From NCBI GenBank assembly GCA_013178155.1, contig JABLXH010000023.1, positions 1-54,799 on the forward strand: 54,799 nucleotides of DNA, in the 5' to 3' direction. Under the pieces are notes generated by a model. That model did not search any database, had not been told where the DNA came from, and was given only the letters and a program-made list of their open reading frames with translations. The translations under genes were made by a program, and so were the position numbers. Position 1 is the first letter of the stretch. Each line of letters begins with the position of its first letter. This stretch comes from Armatimonadota bacterium. GTDB taxonomy: Bacteria; Armatimonadota; Zipacnadia; Zipacnadales; UBA11051. Positions 16,368-26,007 of the stretch are shown in pieces.

Positions 16368-16670
16368 TCAGTCTTCGTGCACCTGCATACTGAAGGTGAC
16401 AGTCCCTCCGCCTGTGACCTGGCAGGGGTCAAGGCACTGGACATAGGCTTTCCCGTCACGCAGCTCCTTGTGGGCAAGGCCCATCTGTTCGGGTCTGACA
16501 CCGTTGGCCAGTGCGATGTGGTAGGGTATCATCGAAGCGAAGGAGTGCATGCAGCCGGCCGTGGTCTCCGCGAGGTTCAGTCGGAAGCCGTGATCGAGCA
16601 CGATACAGTCACCCACGCGGTACGCCGGGCAGTGGCCGGCGATCTGTTCCACACGTATGATGAGCCGCAT
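16368..16670 (-). CDS. TIGR04076-like small protein
   Basis: 100 residues, beginning MRLIIRVEQIAGHCPAYRVG. The layout matches the uncharacterised TIGR04076 family: an N-terminal strand, Cys-Pro followed by VGD, a central CMHSFASMIPYHIAL helix and a C-terminal Cys-x-Asp-Pro (VQCLDPC). Four cysteines are present. Function unknown for the family; a redox or metal role is only a guess. ATG 16670 is preceded by GGAGGG. Longer readings of the same frame up to 17225 run through the gap promoter and start region and are not real. It may be cotranscribed with the exported TIM-barrel gene 178 bases downstream. Confidence 0.7.
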   Translation of the reverse strand: MRLIIRVEQIAGHCPAYRVGDCIVLDHGFRLNLAETTAGCMHSFASMIPYHIALANGVRPEQMGLAHKELRDGKAYVQCLDPCQVTGGGTVTFSMQVHED

Positions 16671-18144
<1,474 letters not shown>

Positions 18145-18161
18145 AGTTCGCCAGCGAATGA

Positions 18162-18192
18162 TTGCGGCGGGGCCCTGGTGGCTCCGCCGCAA
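18162..18192 (+). terminator. strong hairpin between gap and pgk
   Basis: A 13-bp stem with one G-T pair (TTGCGGCGG paired with CCGCCGCAA, extended by GCC/GGC) closes a loop CTGGT. No T run follows, so it is more likely an mRNA-stabilising or partially terminating structure than a full terminator. The 223-base gap-pgk spacer holds nothing else I can identify. Confidence 0.45.
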
Positions 18193-18367
18193 GCGTGTCT
18201 GGAAGCTGGGGTCTGCAATGCCGGGACGCGCCCTGCGCCACTCCCTGTCTCTGCTGGTTGCCCTGTCGGTGTGAACCGGACTGCTACAAGCCTTGCTTTT
18301 CTCCAGGCTGATGGGGCGCGGCCACTGAAGCCCCGTCTCGCTGAGTCATTCTGTGGAGGTTAGTGCC

Positions 18368-19555
18368 ATGGCCAAGAAGAGTATTCAGGACGTTGACCTG
18401 ACCGGTCAGGTGGTGCTGTGTCGGGTTGACTTCAACGTGCCCATCAAGGACGGTGTCATCTCTGATGACACTCGCATTCGGGCCTCACTGCCGACTATCC
18501 AGTACCTGGCGAACACCAAGCTGCTGCTGTGCTCGCACCTGGGGCGGCCAGAGGGTGCACCAGACCCCAAGTACACGTTAGCGCCCTGCGCCGAGCGTCT
18601 GAGCGAACTGCTGGGCAAGCCGGTGCGCTTCGTGGATGACTGCGTGGGACCGAAGGTCGCGGCGGCGGTTGCCGAGATGCAGGTGGGCGATGTGCTCTTG
18701 CTGGAGAACGTTCGCTTCTATCCGGGAGAGACAGCCAAGGACAAGGACCAGATGCGGGCCTTCGCGGAGCAATTGGCCGCGCCCGCTCAGGCCTTCGTGG
18801 ACGATGCCTTCGGTAGCGCCGCCAAGAAACAGGCCTCGGTCACCGGCGTGACCGAGTTCCTGTCACCCTGCGTACAGGGCTTCCTGATGGAGAAGGAAGT
18901 CTCCATGCTCAGCCGGGTGTACAATGCCCCGCAGGAAGGCTTTGTTGTGGTGCTGGGCGGAGCCAAGGTCGCCGACAAGATAGATGTGATCAAGTCTCTC
19001 CTGCCGCGCTGCGAGAAGATGCTGATCGGTGGAGCCATGGCCTGGGCGTTTTTCCGGGCCAAAGGGATGGAGATCGGCGAGTCGCTCTGCTCGGACGAGA
19101 GTGTGCAGTTGGCCACTGAGATCCTGAACAGCGACGCCGAACTGCTGAGCAAACTGCTGCTGCCGGTGGACGTCCACATGCAGAATGTGGCCGGTGACCA
19201 CGCCACCGCCTTTGCCCCTGCCGATGGCATCCTGCCGGGATGGGATGCCCAGGACATCGGCCCGGAGACGACCAAGCTGTACGCTGACATCGTCCGACAG
19301 GCCCGGACGGTCTTTTGGAACGGACCCATGGGGCACTTCGAGCAGAAGCCTTTTGACACTGGCACTCTCGGCATAGCGCAGGCCATGGGGGAGTGCCCGG
19401 GCTTCAACGTTGTGGGCGGCGGGGACTCCGTGGCTGCCGTCACGCAGATGGACCTGGCCGACAAGATGGACCACGTCTCCACCGGCGGCGGCGCTTCCCT
19501 GGAGTTCCTGGCCAGCGGCAGCCTGGTGGGCGTTGACGTTCTCGACGACAAGTAG
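18368..19555 (+). CDS. pgk: phosphoglycerate kinase
   Basis: Converts 1,3-bisphosphoglycerate and ADP to 3-phosphoglycerate and ATP. 395 residues, the normal length for a bacterial PGK. Substrate-site motifs: VDFNVP, SHLGRPEG, DDAFGSA. ATP-site motifs: VVLGGAKVADKI, VFWNGPMGHFE and VSTGGGASLEFLA. ATG 18368 has GGAGGT seven bases upstream and is preferred over GTG 18353. Lies between gap and tpiA in the same direction, so the three triose-phosphate enzymes are probably coexpressed. Confidence 0.97.
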   Translation: MAKKSIQDVDLTGQVVLCRVDFNVPIKDGVISDDTRIRASLPTIQYLANTKLLLCSHLGRPEGAPDPKYTLAPCAERLSELLGKPVRFVDDCVGPKVAAAVAEMQVGDVLLLENVRFYPGETAKDKDQMRAFAEQLAAPAQAFVDDAFGSAAKKQASVTGVTEFLSPCVQGFLMEKEVSMLSRVYNAPQEGFVVVLGGAKVADKIDVIKSLLPRCEKMLIGGAMAWAFFRAKGMEIGESLCSDESVQLATEILNSDAELLSKLLLPVDVHMQNVAGDHATAFAPADGILPGWDAQDIGPETTKLYADIVRQARTVFWNGPMGHFEQKPFDTGTLGIAQAMGECPGFNVVGGGDSVAAVTQMDLADKMDHVSTGGGASLEFLASGSLVGVDVLDDK

Positions 19556-19625
19556 ATCGCTTCACTGACCATCACGGGGACAGGGCGCAGGCCTTGTCCG
19601 GCCATCACCCTAGGAGGCAGTCCGC

Positions 19626-20435
19626 ATGCGCAAGCCGATTATGGCTGGTAACTGGAAGATGAACTGTGACAATGATGAGGCCTGCAAGTTGGCCTGTGGC
19701 ATTGTTGACACGATGGCGGCGCCGGGCGAAGCAGAGGTCGTTGTCTTTGTCCCGGCGACGGCCCTGACGACGGTCGTCAACTGCGTCGAGGACAGCCCCA
19801 TCGAGGTCGGCGCCCAGAACCTGTTCTGGGCCGACAAGGGCGCCTACACCGGCGAGATCTCTGGGCGCATGATTGTCTCCACCGGTGCGCGCTGGGTGCT
19901 CATCGGCCATTCCGAACGTCGGGGCCGGTTCGGCAAGCTCGAAGAGGGCTGGACGGAGGCCCACGTCGCCTACTTCGGCGATTCCGATGTGACCGTGAAC
20001 GCCAAGACGCGAAAAGCGCTGGAGGTTGGTCTGAAGCCGATCGTCTGCTGTGGCGAGCTTCTTGCAGAGCGTCAGGCCGGGCGTACGGACGAGGTCGTGG
20101 GGGGACAGGTCCGAGCCATGTTGGACGGGCTGAGCCCGGCTGAGGTGGCCAAACTGGTCATCGCCTATGAGCCTGTGTGGGCCATCGGCACCGGTGAGGT
20201 ATGTGACGCCGAGGAGGCCAACCGCGTATGTGGCGTTGTGCGGTCCGTCGTCGCCGAAGTCGCCGGTCCTGCAGTAGCCGAAGGCCTGCGCGTCCTGTAC
20301 GGGGGAAGCGTCAGCCCGGACAACGTGGCCGGTCTCATGGCCCAGCCGAACATTGACGGTGGGCTCGTGGGAGGTGCCTCGCTGAAGGCCGAGAGCTTCG
20401 TGGCGCTTGTTGCTGCCGCGGCAGCGTCCGTCTGA
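19626..20435 (+). CDS. tpiA: triose-phosphate isomerase with a 15-residue loop insertion
   Basis: Interconverts dihydroxyacetone phosphate and glyceraldehyde 3-phosphate. 269 residues, slightly longer than the usual 250. Asn9/Lys11 in AGNWKMN, catalytic His95 in IGHSERR, catalytic Glu182 in YEPVWAIGTG (flexible loop 6), and phosphate-binding YGGSV and GGLVGGAS are all present. Between GHSERRGRFG and GDSDVTVN there are about 15 extra residues (104-118) with a repeated FG, where the family normally has a short turn. ATG 19626 is preceded by TAGGAGG. Third gene of the glycolytic cluster. Confidence 0.97.
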   Translation: MRKPIMAGNWKMNCDNDEACKLACGIVDTMAAPGEAEVVVFVPATALTTVVNCVEDSPIEVGAQNLFWADKGAYTGEISGRMIVSTGARWVLIGHSERRGRFGKLEEGWTEAHVAYFGDSDVTVNAKTRKALEVGLKPIVCCGELLAERQAGRTDEVVGGQVRAMLDGLSPAEVAKLVIAYEPVWAIGTGEVCDAEEANRVCGVVRSVVAEVAGPAVAEGLRVLYGGSVSPDNVAGLMAQPNIDGGLVGGASLKAESFVALVAAAAASV

Positions 20436-20459
20436 TGCGGCGCAAGCCGGCACGCCGCA
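20436..20459 (+). terminator. hairpin after tpiA, weak terminator candidate
   Basis: A 7-bp perfect stem (TGCGGCG with CGCCGCA) right at the tpiA stop codon, without a T run. It may mark the 3' end of the gap-pgk-tpiA transcript. Confidence 0.3.
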
Positions 20460-20493
20460 CCATGTGCTGGCAGGTACGGAGTGGGGCGTCTGG

Positions 20494-20522
20494 TTGCATC
20501 TACAACTAAGTTATGATATGCT
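20494..20522 (+). promoter_or_regulatory. candidate promoter and operator of the MarR gene
   Basis: TTGCAT (20494-20499), a 17-base spacer and TATGCT (20517-20522). An imperfect inverted repeat TTGCATCTACAA overlaps the -35 hexamer, where an autorepressing MarR dimer could bind. Promoter call is moderate; operator call is speculative. Confidence 0.45.
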
Positions 20523-20564
20523 CAGGGTTATCCAACCGGCACCTGGCCCAGAAGGAAGTACACA

Positions 20565-21107
20565 ATGCGTTCTCGCACCCAGACGGCAACCCGAGTCCCC
20601 GTGACCAAACTGGCAGACATGTTCTGCAAGGTCATTGAGGTCGTGCTCACTGAGCAGGCTCTCAGCGGCGCGCCGTGCCATGCTCTTTCGCGCTCGCAGT
20701 GGGAGGGCCTCGTCTTCGTGGAGCGCCACCCGTTCTGCTCCATCCGGGATCTGGCGGAGGGACTGGGGGTCAGCCACCCGGCGGCTGTGAAGATGGTTGA
20801 GCGTCTGGTGCGCAAGGGGCTCCTGGACCGACGGGAGAGCGCTCAGGACCGCCGCGTAGTCGAGCTGAGCCTGAGCCAACTGGGTGAGCAGTGTGTTGAG
20901 ACCGTCCGAGCCCAGCGCGGTCAGGTGCTGGAGCGCGTTCTTGGCGAGATGGCGGGAGATGAGACCGAACAGTTGCTGCAGGGGTTGCAGGCCTTCTTGC
21001 GGGCCGCTCTTAGCGACCGACACACTGCCGAGATGGTGTGTCTGCATTGTGGGCGCGAGCATGTTGAGGAGTGTCTGGTCTATCAGGCCAAGGGTGGACG
21101 CCCCTGA
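20565..21107 (+). CDS. MarR family transcriptional regulator with C-terminal cysteine cluster
   Basis: 180-residue winged-helix DNA-binding protein. The recognition region reads SIRDLAEGLGVSHPAAVKMVERLV followed by the wing RRESAQDRRVVELSL (the DRR in the wing is the MarR hallmark). Flanking helices would form the dimer interface. The C-terminal tail is unusual: MVCLHCGREHVEECL has Cys-x2-Cys, His and a further Cys, a possible metal or redox sensor. It has its own promoter and a strong terminator, so it is monocistronic, and it sits just upstream of the AAC(3)-like gene. Regulated targets are unknown; autoregulation is likely from the inverted repeat in its promoter. Confidence 0.85.
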   Translation: MRSRTQTATRVPVTKLADMFCKVIEVVLTEQALSGAPCHALSRSQWEGLVFVERHPFCSIRDLAEGLGVSHPAAVKMVERLVRKGLLDRRESAQDRRVVELSLSQLGEQCVETVRAQRGQVLERVLGEMAGDETEQLLQGLQAFLRAALSDRHTAEMVCLHCGREHVEECLVYQAKGGRP

Positions 21108-21132
21108 CAGTACACCGCGCTGCGACCCCATA

Positions 21133-21169
21133 CGACACCGGACGCAACCGCGTCCGGTGTCGCGTTTCT
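21133..21169 (+). terminator. intrinsic terminator after the MarR gene
   Basis: Perfect 13-bp stem (CGACACCGGACGC with its complement), loop AACC, followed by CGTTTCT. It separates the MarR gene from the next transcription unit. Confidence 0.85.
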
Positions 21170-21275
21170 GGTCTCCGGCGTGCCTGCGAGGAGTCTGGCC
21201 TGACGCCAGCGAAGTAGCCTACGGTAGAGCACGCAGAGAGATTCCCCGGCAGGGTTGTGCAGAGGTGACCGCCAC

Positions 21276-22853
21276 ATGGCGCTGACGAAGGATCAGATCG
21301 TGCAGGGACTGAAGAACCTGGGGGTACGCCCCGGCATGGTGGTCATGGCGCATTCGTCGCTCTCGGCCTTTGGCGAGGTGGCGGGAGGAGCCAACACCGT
21401 GATCGAGGCGCTGTTGGAGGCCGTCGGGCCCCAGGGGACGCTGCTGATGCCGGCGATGGGATCCGCACCTGTTTTTGATGTGCAGGAGACGCCCTCCACT
21501 GTCGGCACGATTACGGATGTGTTTTGGCGCCGGGCCGACGTGACCCGCAGCATACACCCCACCCATTCCGCGGCTGCCAAAGGACCGCTGGCCGACGAGC
21601 TCTTGGCCGGGCATGTCCAGCAGCCGACGGCTATCGGTCCCGATTCTCCCTGGGGGAGAGTGGCCGCCCACCCGGATGGGTATATCCTGTTTCTCGGCTG
21701 CGACCAGGACCGCAACACCCTGCTGCACACGGCCGAGGACATGGTGAATGCCGCTTACCTTAACACGATCCAGCGTGACTACCTTGATGCGGAGGGGAAG
21801 CGGCGGACCGTGGTCCTGGAGCGCTTTCCCGGGCCGCACCGCGATTTCATCCGGCATGACCGGCGATTCCTTGAAGCCGGCGCCATGACGGTGGGCAAGA
21901 TAGGGAATGCCGTCTGCCGACTGATGAAGGCCAGTGAGATCCTCCGACTGGCGGTTGAGGCCCTGAAAGAGGATCCGGCGGCCGTGCTGTGCGACAACCC
22001 ACGGTGCGAGGATTGCGTGCAACAGCGTGCTGCCCTGAAGGCCGCCCGGCTGGCCGAGGAAGACTTCACGCTCAGCGCTCGGCTGGATGACCTGGGGCCG
22101 CCAGACCAGTTGGACGGGGCCCTCTGGCAGGTCAAGGCGGAAGGTGTGAGCGTGCTGGAGGTGGGGGAGAGCTACGCCCGGGCGCTGGTGGCTCGTGGTG
22201 GGGACGGTCTGGCTGATTTCGCCCGCGATGTGGCCGTCGCCGGCTGCAGGGTCGCCGTATGGCCTTGTCTGCTGGACTGGGCCGCCGCGCCGGAGACGCT
22301 GGCGGTGGTGCTGCGGTCTACTGCCGCGGAGGCGCGTATCCTGGGAGCGAACTACCTCAAGCTGTCGCCTTGGCTCGCGCCAGCGCCGCAGGAGCAAGCG
22401 CCGGTTAACGCCATCACCGGCGTACTGAGCGACCTGGCCGCTGTCGCGGAGGATGAGAAGGTCACTCTACTCATCGAGAACCACCCTGCCGCCTACTGGA
22501 GCAGTGCAGCCCACTGCCGAGCCATCCTGGAGGGGGTCGGAAGCCCTGCACTGCGGCTCGCCTTCAACCCGGCGCACTTTGCGCAACTGGGCGAGAAACC
22601 TTTCCTGGGAACGTGGAACCGGGGCAGGCTGAAGAAGCACACCGCCCAGTTGATGATCGCCGATGGCTGCGGACGCCGGGGATGGCCGCCCTATACCCCT
22701 CCGGCACAGGGCCAGGGCGAAGTCAAGGAGCTCATGTCAATACTCCGCTGCCGGTCGTTTGCTGGCCTGTTCACACTGACCACCAGCGGGAGCCGAGATT
22801 TTGATTTCAGAACTGAAGCGGAGGGTTTCTGGCACTGCCTGAACACACTATAG
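21276..22853 (+). CDS. fusion: AAC(3)-family acyltransferase and TIM-barrel isomerase-like domain
   Basis: 525 residues from ATG 21276 (GAGG upstream). Residues 1 to about 265 match the AAC(3)/YokD fold: VRPGMVVMAHSSLSAFG, GPQGTLLMPA, and the family HPTHS motif with catalytic His (94-98), then GPDSPWGR. Near residues 239-247 lies CDNPRCEDC. Residues about 270-525 resemble the sugar-phosphate isomerase/AP-endonuclease 2 barrel: GVSVLEVGESY, VTLLIENHPA (metal-type Glu), LAFNPAHFAQLG. Stand-alone AAC(3)-like proteins of environmental bacteria are often not resistance enzymes, so a role in modifying an amino-sugar or antibiotic-like molecule is only possible, not shown. Followed 31 bases later by the kinase-like gene. 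Confidence 0.8.
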   Translation: MALTKDQIVQGLKNLGVRPGMVVMAHSSLSAFGEVAGGANTVIEALLEAVGPQGTLLMPAMGSAPVFDVQETPSTVGTITDVFWRRADVTRSIHPTHSAAAKGPLADELLAGHVQQPTAIGPDSPWGRVAAHPDGYILFLGCDQDRNTLLHTAEDMVNAAYLNTIQRDYLDAEGKRRTVVLERFPGPHRDFIRHDRRFLEAGAMTVGKIGNAVCRLMKASEILRLAVEALKEDPAAVLCDNPRCEDCVQQRAALKAARLAEEDFTLSARLDDLGPPDQLDGALWQVKAEGVSVLEVGESYARALVARGGDGLADFARDVAVAGCRVAVWPCLLDWAAAPETLAVVLRSTAAEARILGANYLKLSPWLAPAPQEQAPVNAITGVLSDLAAVAEDEKVTLLIENHPAAYWSSAAHCRAILEGVGSPALRLAFNPAHFAQLGEKPFLGTWNRGRLKKHTAQLMIADGCGRRGWPPYTPPAQGQGEVKELMSILRCRSFAGLFTLTTSGSRDFDFRTEAEGFWHCLNTL

Positions 22854-22884
22854 AGTGGGACATGAGCCCCAGGAGGGGTGCACC

Positions 22885-23592
22885 ATGGGAGCGACAGGGC
22901 GGCTTATCGAGCGGCAGATCAAGCGTTCCGACCTGGACCGCCAGCTCCTGGAACGTTGCCAACGGGACGAGAAGGCAGGACGGACCTCCCGCCCGGTGAT
23001 CACCATATCCCGGGAGATGGGGAGCGGAGGCAAGACTATCGGCAGAATGGTTGCCAACGAGCTGGGATTTGCCTTCTACGACAAGGAAATCATCAACGAG
23101 ATCGCCGAGGCGGCGGACAGCAGTCCGGCGCACATTGGCCACATCGAGTCCGGTGAGCGCGGAGCCCTCGAGGGGATGATGCTTAACCTGCTGGACCGCA
23201 GGCACGTCACCGACACAGTCTATCTACGTAGCCTGATCAAGACCCTGCGGAAACTGGCCGAGCAGGGGCGCGTCGTGATCATCGGCCGCGGTGGAGCGTG
23301 CGTACTGCGGCAGGCCTTCAAAGTACGCATCATCGCCCCTTTCGATGTACGGGTACAGCGCATGGGCGACCTGGAGAAGGTGGGACCGAAGGAGGCAGAG
23401 CAGAACGTGCTGAGCTACGATCATCAGCAGAAGCGCTTTCTGCGCTGCTACTTCGGCTGTGCGGCTGATGACCAGTTGCTTTACGATCTGGTGATCAACA
23501 CCCAGGCCATGGCTTTGGAACATGCGGCCGAACTGATCATCACCGGCGCTCGCCAGGTCTGGGGAGACGAGGTGGCTTGCCTTGGGTCTTGA
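22885..23592 (+). CDS. cytidylate kinase-like family protein
   Basis: 235 residues. P-loop GSGGKTIG near residues 43-50 within VITISREMGSGGKTIG, then FYDKEIINEIAE, as in the Cytidylate_kin2 family rather than housekeeping CMP kinase. A basic VIIGRGGACVLR strand-loop lies in the middle and VRVQRM in the lid region. Substrate unknown; many members are of undetermined function. ATG 22885 has AGGAGGGG upstream. The last 11 bases overlap the start of the D-aminoacylase gene, so the two are translationally coupled. Confidence 0.82.
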   Translation: MGATGRLIERQIKRSDLDRQLLERCQRDEKAGRTSRPVITISREMGSGGKTIGRMVANELGFAFYDKEIINEIAEAADSSPAHIGHIESGERGALEGMMLNLLDRRHVTDTVYLRSLIKTLRKLAEQGRVVIIGRGGACVLRQAFKVRIIAPFDVRVQRMGDLEKVGPKEAEQNVLSYDHQQKRFLRCYFGCAADDQLLYDLVINTQAMALEHAAELIITGARQVWGDEVACLGS

Positions 23593-25207
23593 GCTCATTC
23601 TGCATGGTGGCGAGGTCATTGATGGCTCGGGTGCTCCCGGTTTCCGGGCCGATGTGGGGGTTTGTGGCGACCGGATCGTTGTGGTCGGCGACCTGACCGA
23701 CGCCTGGGCCCCGGCAAGGGTGGACTGTGCCGGACTGACTATCTGTCCCGGCTTCATTGACCTGCACAGCCACTCCGACCTGACTCTGCTGGCCAACCCC
23801 CGCGCGGAGAGCAAGGTTCACATGGGGGTTACCAGCGAGTGCAACGGTCAGTGCGGCATGGGCGTATTCCCTGTGCGGCGCGACGATGCCCCCCAACTGC
23901 GGGCATGCTGCAGCTTCATAGAGGCTGACGTGGATTACACCTGGTCCAGCGCGCGTGACTATCTGGAGCGACTGCGGCAGGCCGGACCGGCGGTCAATGT
24001 GGCCCAGATGGTGGGGCAGAGCGCCCTGCGAGCCTGGGCCATGGGCTTTGCCGACGGTCCCGCCTCACCTGCCCAGATAGCCGCGATGTGTGACGCGGCG
24101 ACAGAAGCCTTTGGCCAGGGCGTTGCGGGCATCTCGCTCGGCCTGGCCTACGCCCTGGGATCCTTTGCCAGCCGCGAGGAGATCGTGGCCCTGTGCGCCA
24201 CTGCCGCGCGCCACGGGCGTCATGTCAGCGTCCACCTGCGTCACGAGGGGGCAAAGCTCCTGGAGGCCCTGGACGAGATCATAGGCGTAGCCCGTGAGGT
24301 GGAGCGCGAGGGCACGCTGCGACTGCAGATTGACCACCTCAAGTGCGCCGGCGAAAGCAACTGGGGGCGCATGGCTCAGGCGCTGGAGCGTATCGAACTC
24401 GCCCGGGCGGGTGGGTGCGACATTGCCTTCGATGTCTACCCTTACATCGCCGGTAGCCGCCACTTGTCGGGTTCACTTCCGGCCTGGATGCATGCTGGGG
24501 GCAACGAGGCCATGGTGGCCCGTCTGCGCTCGCCACAAGACCGCGCCCGGTTGCGGCAGGAATACGAGGCCTGGCTGTCCGGTCAGGGCGGGGACAGCCC
24601 CTTCGAGTTACCCTTTGCCAATATCCTGGTGACTGACGTAGCCACCGAGGCCAACGCCTGGACCATCGGGCAGCGCCTTGACGCCATTGCCGCGCAGCGG
24701 CGGCAAGATCCCCTGGAAGCGACGATGGACCTGTTGGCGGAGGAGAACGGCCATGTTAGCGTCTGCCTGTTCTCGATGAGCGAGGAGGACATGCAGCTCG
24801 CCCTGGCTCACCCTCTGGGCTGTGTGGCCACCGATGGGCTGGCCTTCGCGCCGTACGGTCCCCTCAGCCGCTCACGCCCCCACCCGCGCTCATACGGCAC
24901 CTATCCCCGGGTCTTGGGACGCTATGTGCGCGAGTTGGGCCTGCTGTCACTGCCGGAGGCAATCCGAAAATGCACGGACTTGCCCGCCTCGCGGCTGGCC
25001 CTCAGGCACCGTGGGCTGGTCCGCGAGGGTTTCGCGGCCGACCTGGTAGTATTCGACCCCTCTACCATCGCTGACCAGGCGACTTTCGAGAGCCCACACC
25101 AGTATCCGGTGGGCATCAAGCTGGTGGTGGTCAACGGCCAGATCACCGTACAGGACGATCGCCACACCGGAGCCTCAGCGGGCAGACTGCTGGCGTCGGA
25201 GCCTTGA
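23582..25207 (+). CDS. N-acyl-D-amino-acid deacylase (amidohydrolase)
   Basis: 541-residue zinc amidohydrolase that would hydrolyse N-acyl-D-amino acids or related amides. Visible: the DLHSHSD metal motif; the ligand cysteine region TSECNGQCGMG typical of D-aminoacylases; His in VHLRHEG; His in QIDHLKC; Asp in CVATDGLAF. The C-terminal small beta domain returns at FAADLVVFDP and NGQITVQDD. The start is TTG 23582 inside the kinase-like gene; no other good start precedes the conserved LILHGGEVIDGSG. No signal peptide, so cytoplasmic. It overlaps the DUF72 gene at its stop. A role in peptidoglycan or D-amino-acid recycling is inferred from the family. Confidence 0.9.
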   Translation: MGLELILHGGEVIDGSGAPGFRADVGVCGDRIVVVGDLTDAWAPARVDCAGLTICPGFIDLHSHSDLTLLANPRAESKVHMGVTSECNGQCGMGVFPVRRDDAPQLRACCSFIEADVDYTWSSARDYLERLRQAGPAVNVAQMVGQSALRAWAMGFADGPASPAQIAAMCDAATEAFGQGVAGISLGLAYALGSFASREEIVALCATAARHGRHVSVHLRHEGAKLLEALDEIIGVAREVEREGTLRLQIDHLKCAGESNWGRMAQALERIELARAGGCDIAFDVYPYIAGSRHLSGSLPAWMHAGGNEAMVARLRSPQDRARLRQEYEAWLSGQGGDSPFELPFANILVTDVATEANAWTIGQRLDAIAAQRRQDPLEATMDLLAEENGHVSVCLFSMSEEDMQLALAHPLGCVATDGLAFAPYGPLSRSRPHPRSYGTYPRVLGRYVRELGLLSLPEAIRKCTDLPASRLALRHRGLVREGFAADLVVFDPSTIADQATFESPHQYPVGIKLVVVNGQITVQDDRHTGASAGRLLASEP

Positions 25208-25989
25208 GGCCAATGGTCTACGTGGGCACCTCGGGCTACTCCTACGACGACTGGGTAGGCCGGTTCTACCCGGAAGGCACCCCCAGGAACCGCTTCTTCG
25301 CCTACTACCTGCGGCACTTCCGCTGCGTGGAGCTGAACTTCACCTTCTACAGCCTGCCGTCCGTCGCAACCCTGGAGCGCCTCGCATCCCAGACGGCGTC
25401 AGACTTCCGTTTCGCGCTGAAGGCCTTCCGCGACATGACTCAGGGCCGTTCACAGGACCCGGCGCTCTACACCAGGTACGCACAGTCCCTTGCGCCCATC
25501 CTCGAGCGAGGGCAGATGGGAGCGGTCCTGCTGCAGTTTCCCAACGCTTTCCGGTTGGAGAGAGCCAACGTGGACCATCTGCGGTTCATCCGCGACCAGT
25601 GGCCAGACCTCCCTCTGGTCGTGGAGTTCCGGCACGAGAGCTGGCTTCGCGACGACCGGATCTGGGAGTTCCTGCGGGGCCAGCGCCTCGGGTTCTGCTG
25701 TGTGGATGAGCCGCAGCTCCCGGGCCTCATGCCCGCGGAGGCCCGGTTCACCGCCGAGCCGGCCTACGTGCGGTTCCATGGACGAAATGCTGCGAAATGG
25801 TACCATCACAAGGAGGCGTGGGAGCGGTACGACTACCTTTACACCGAGGCCGAACTCCGCCAGTGGCTGCAGCCCGTGCGGAAGCTAGAGAGCGAAGCTC
25901 AGGACACCTACCTTTTCTTCAACAACCACTACCAGGCCAGCGCCGTGAAAAACGCCCAGGAGTTCGCACGCTTGCTTGAGAGCGAGTGA
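25204..25989 (+). CDS. DUF72 family protein
   Basis: 261 residues (258 if translated from ATG 25213). The DUF72/YecE pattern is plain: VYVGTSGYSYDDWVGRFYP at the start, VELNFTFYSLP, FRFALKAFRDMTQ, LLQFPNAFRL, VVEFRHESW, and near the end VRFHGRN and YLFFNNHYQASAVKNA. A TIM-barrel fold is known for the family; its activity is unknown. TTG 25204 overlaps the stop codon of the D-aminoacylase gene and would couple translation; ATG 25213 has a GAGG only three bases away. It converges on grpE with 18 bases between stops and no visible terminator. Confidence 0.9.
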   Translation: MRPMVYVGTSGYSYDDWVGRFYPEGTPRNRFFAYYLRHFRCVELNFTFYSLPSVATLERLASQTASDFRFALKAFRDMTQGRSQDPALYTRYAQSLAPILERGQMGAVLLQFPNAFRLERANVDHLRFIRDQWPDLPLVVEFRHESWLRDDRIWEFLRGQRLGFCCVDEPQLPGLMPAEARFTAEPAYVRFHGRNAAKWYHHKEAWERYDYLYTEAELRQWLQPVRKLESEAQDTYLFFNNHYQASAVKNAQEFARLLESE

Positions 25990-26007
25990 GCATGGGAGGG
26001 GCATCGG

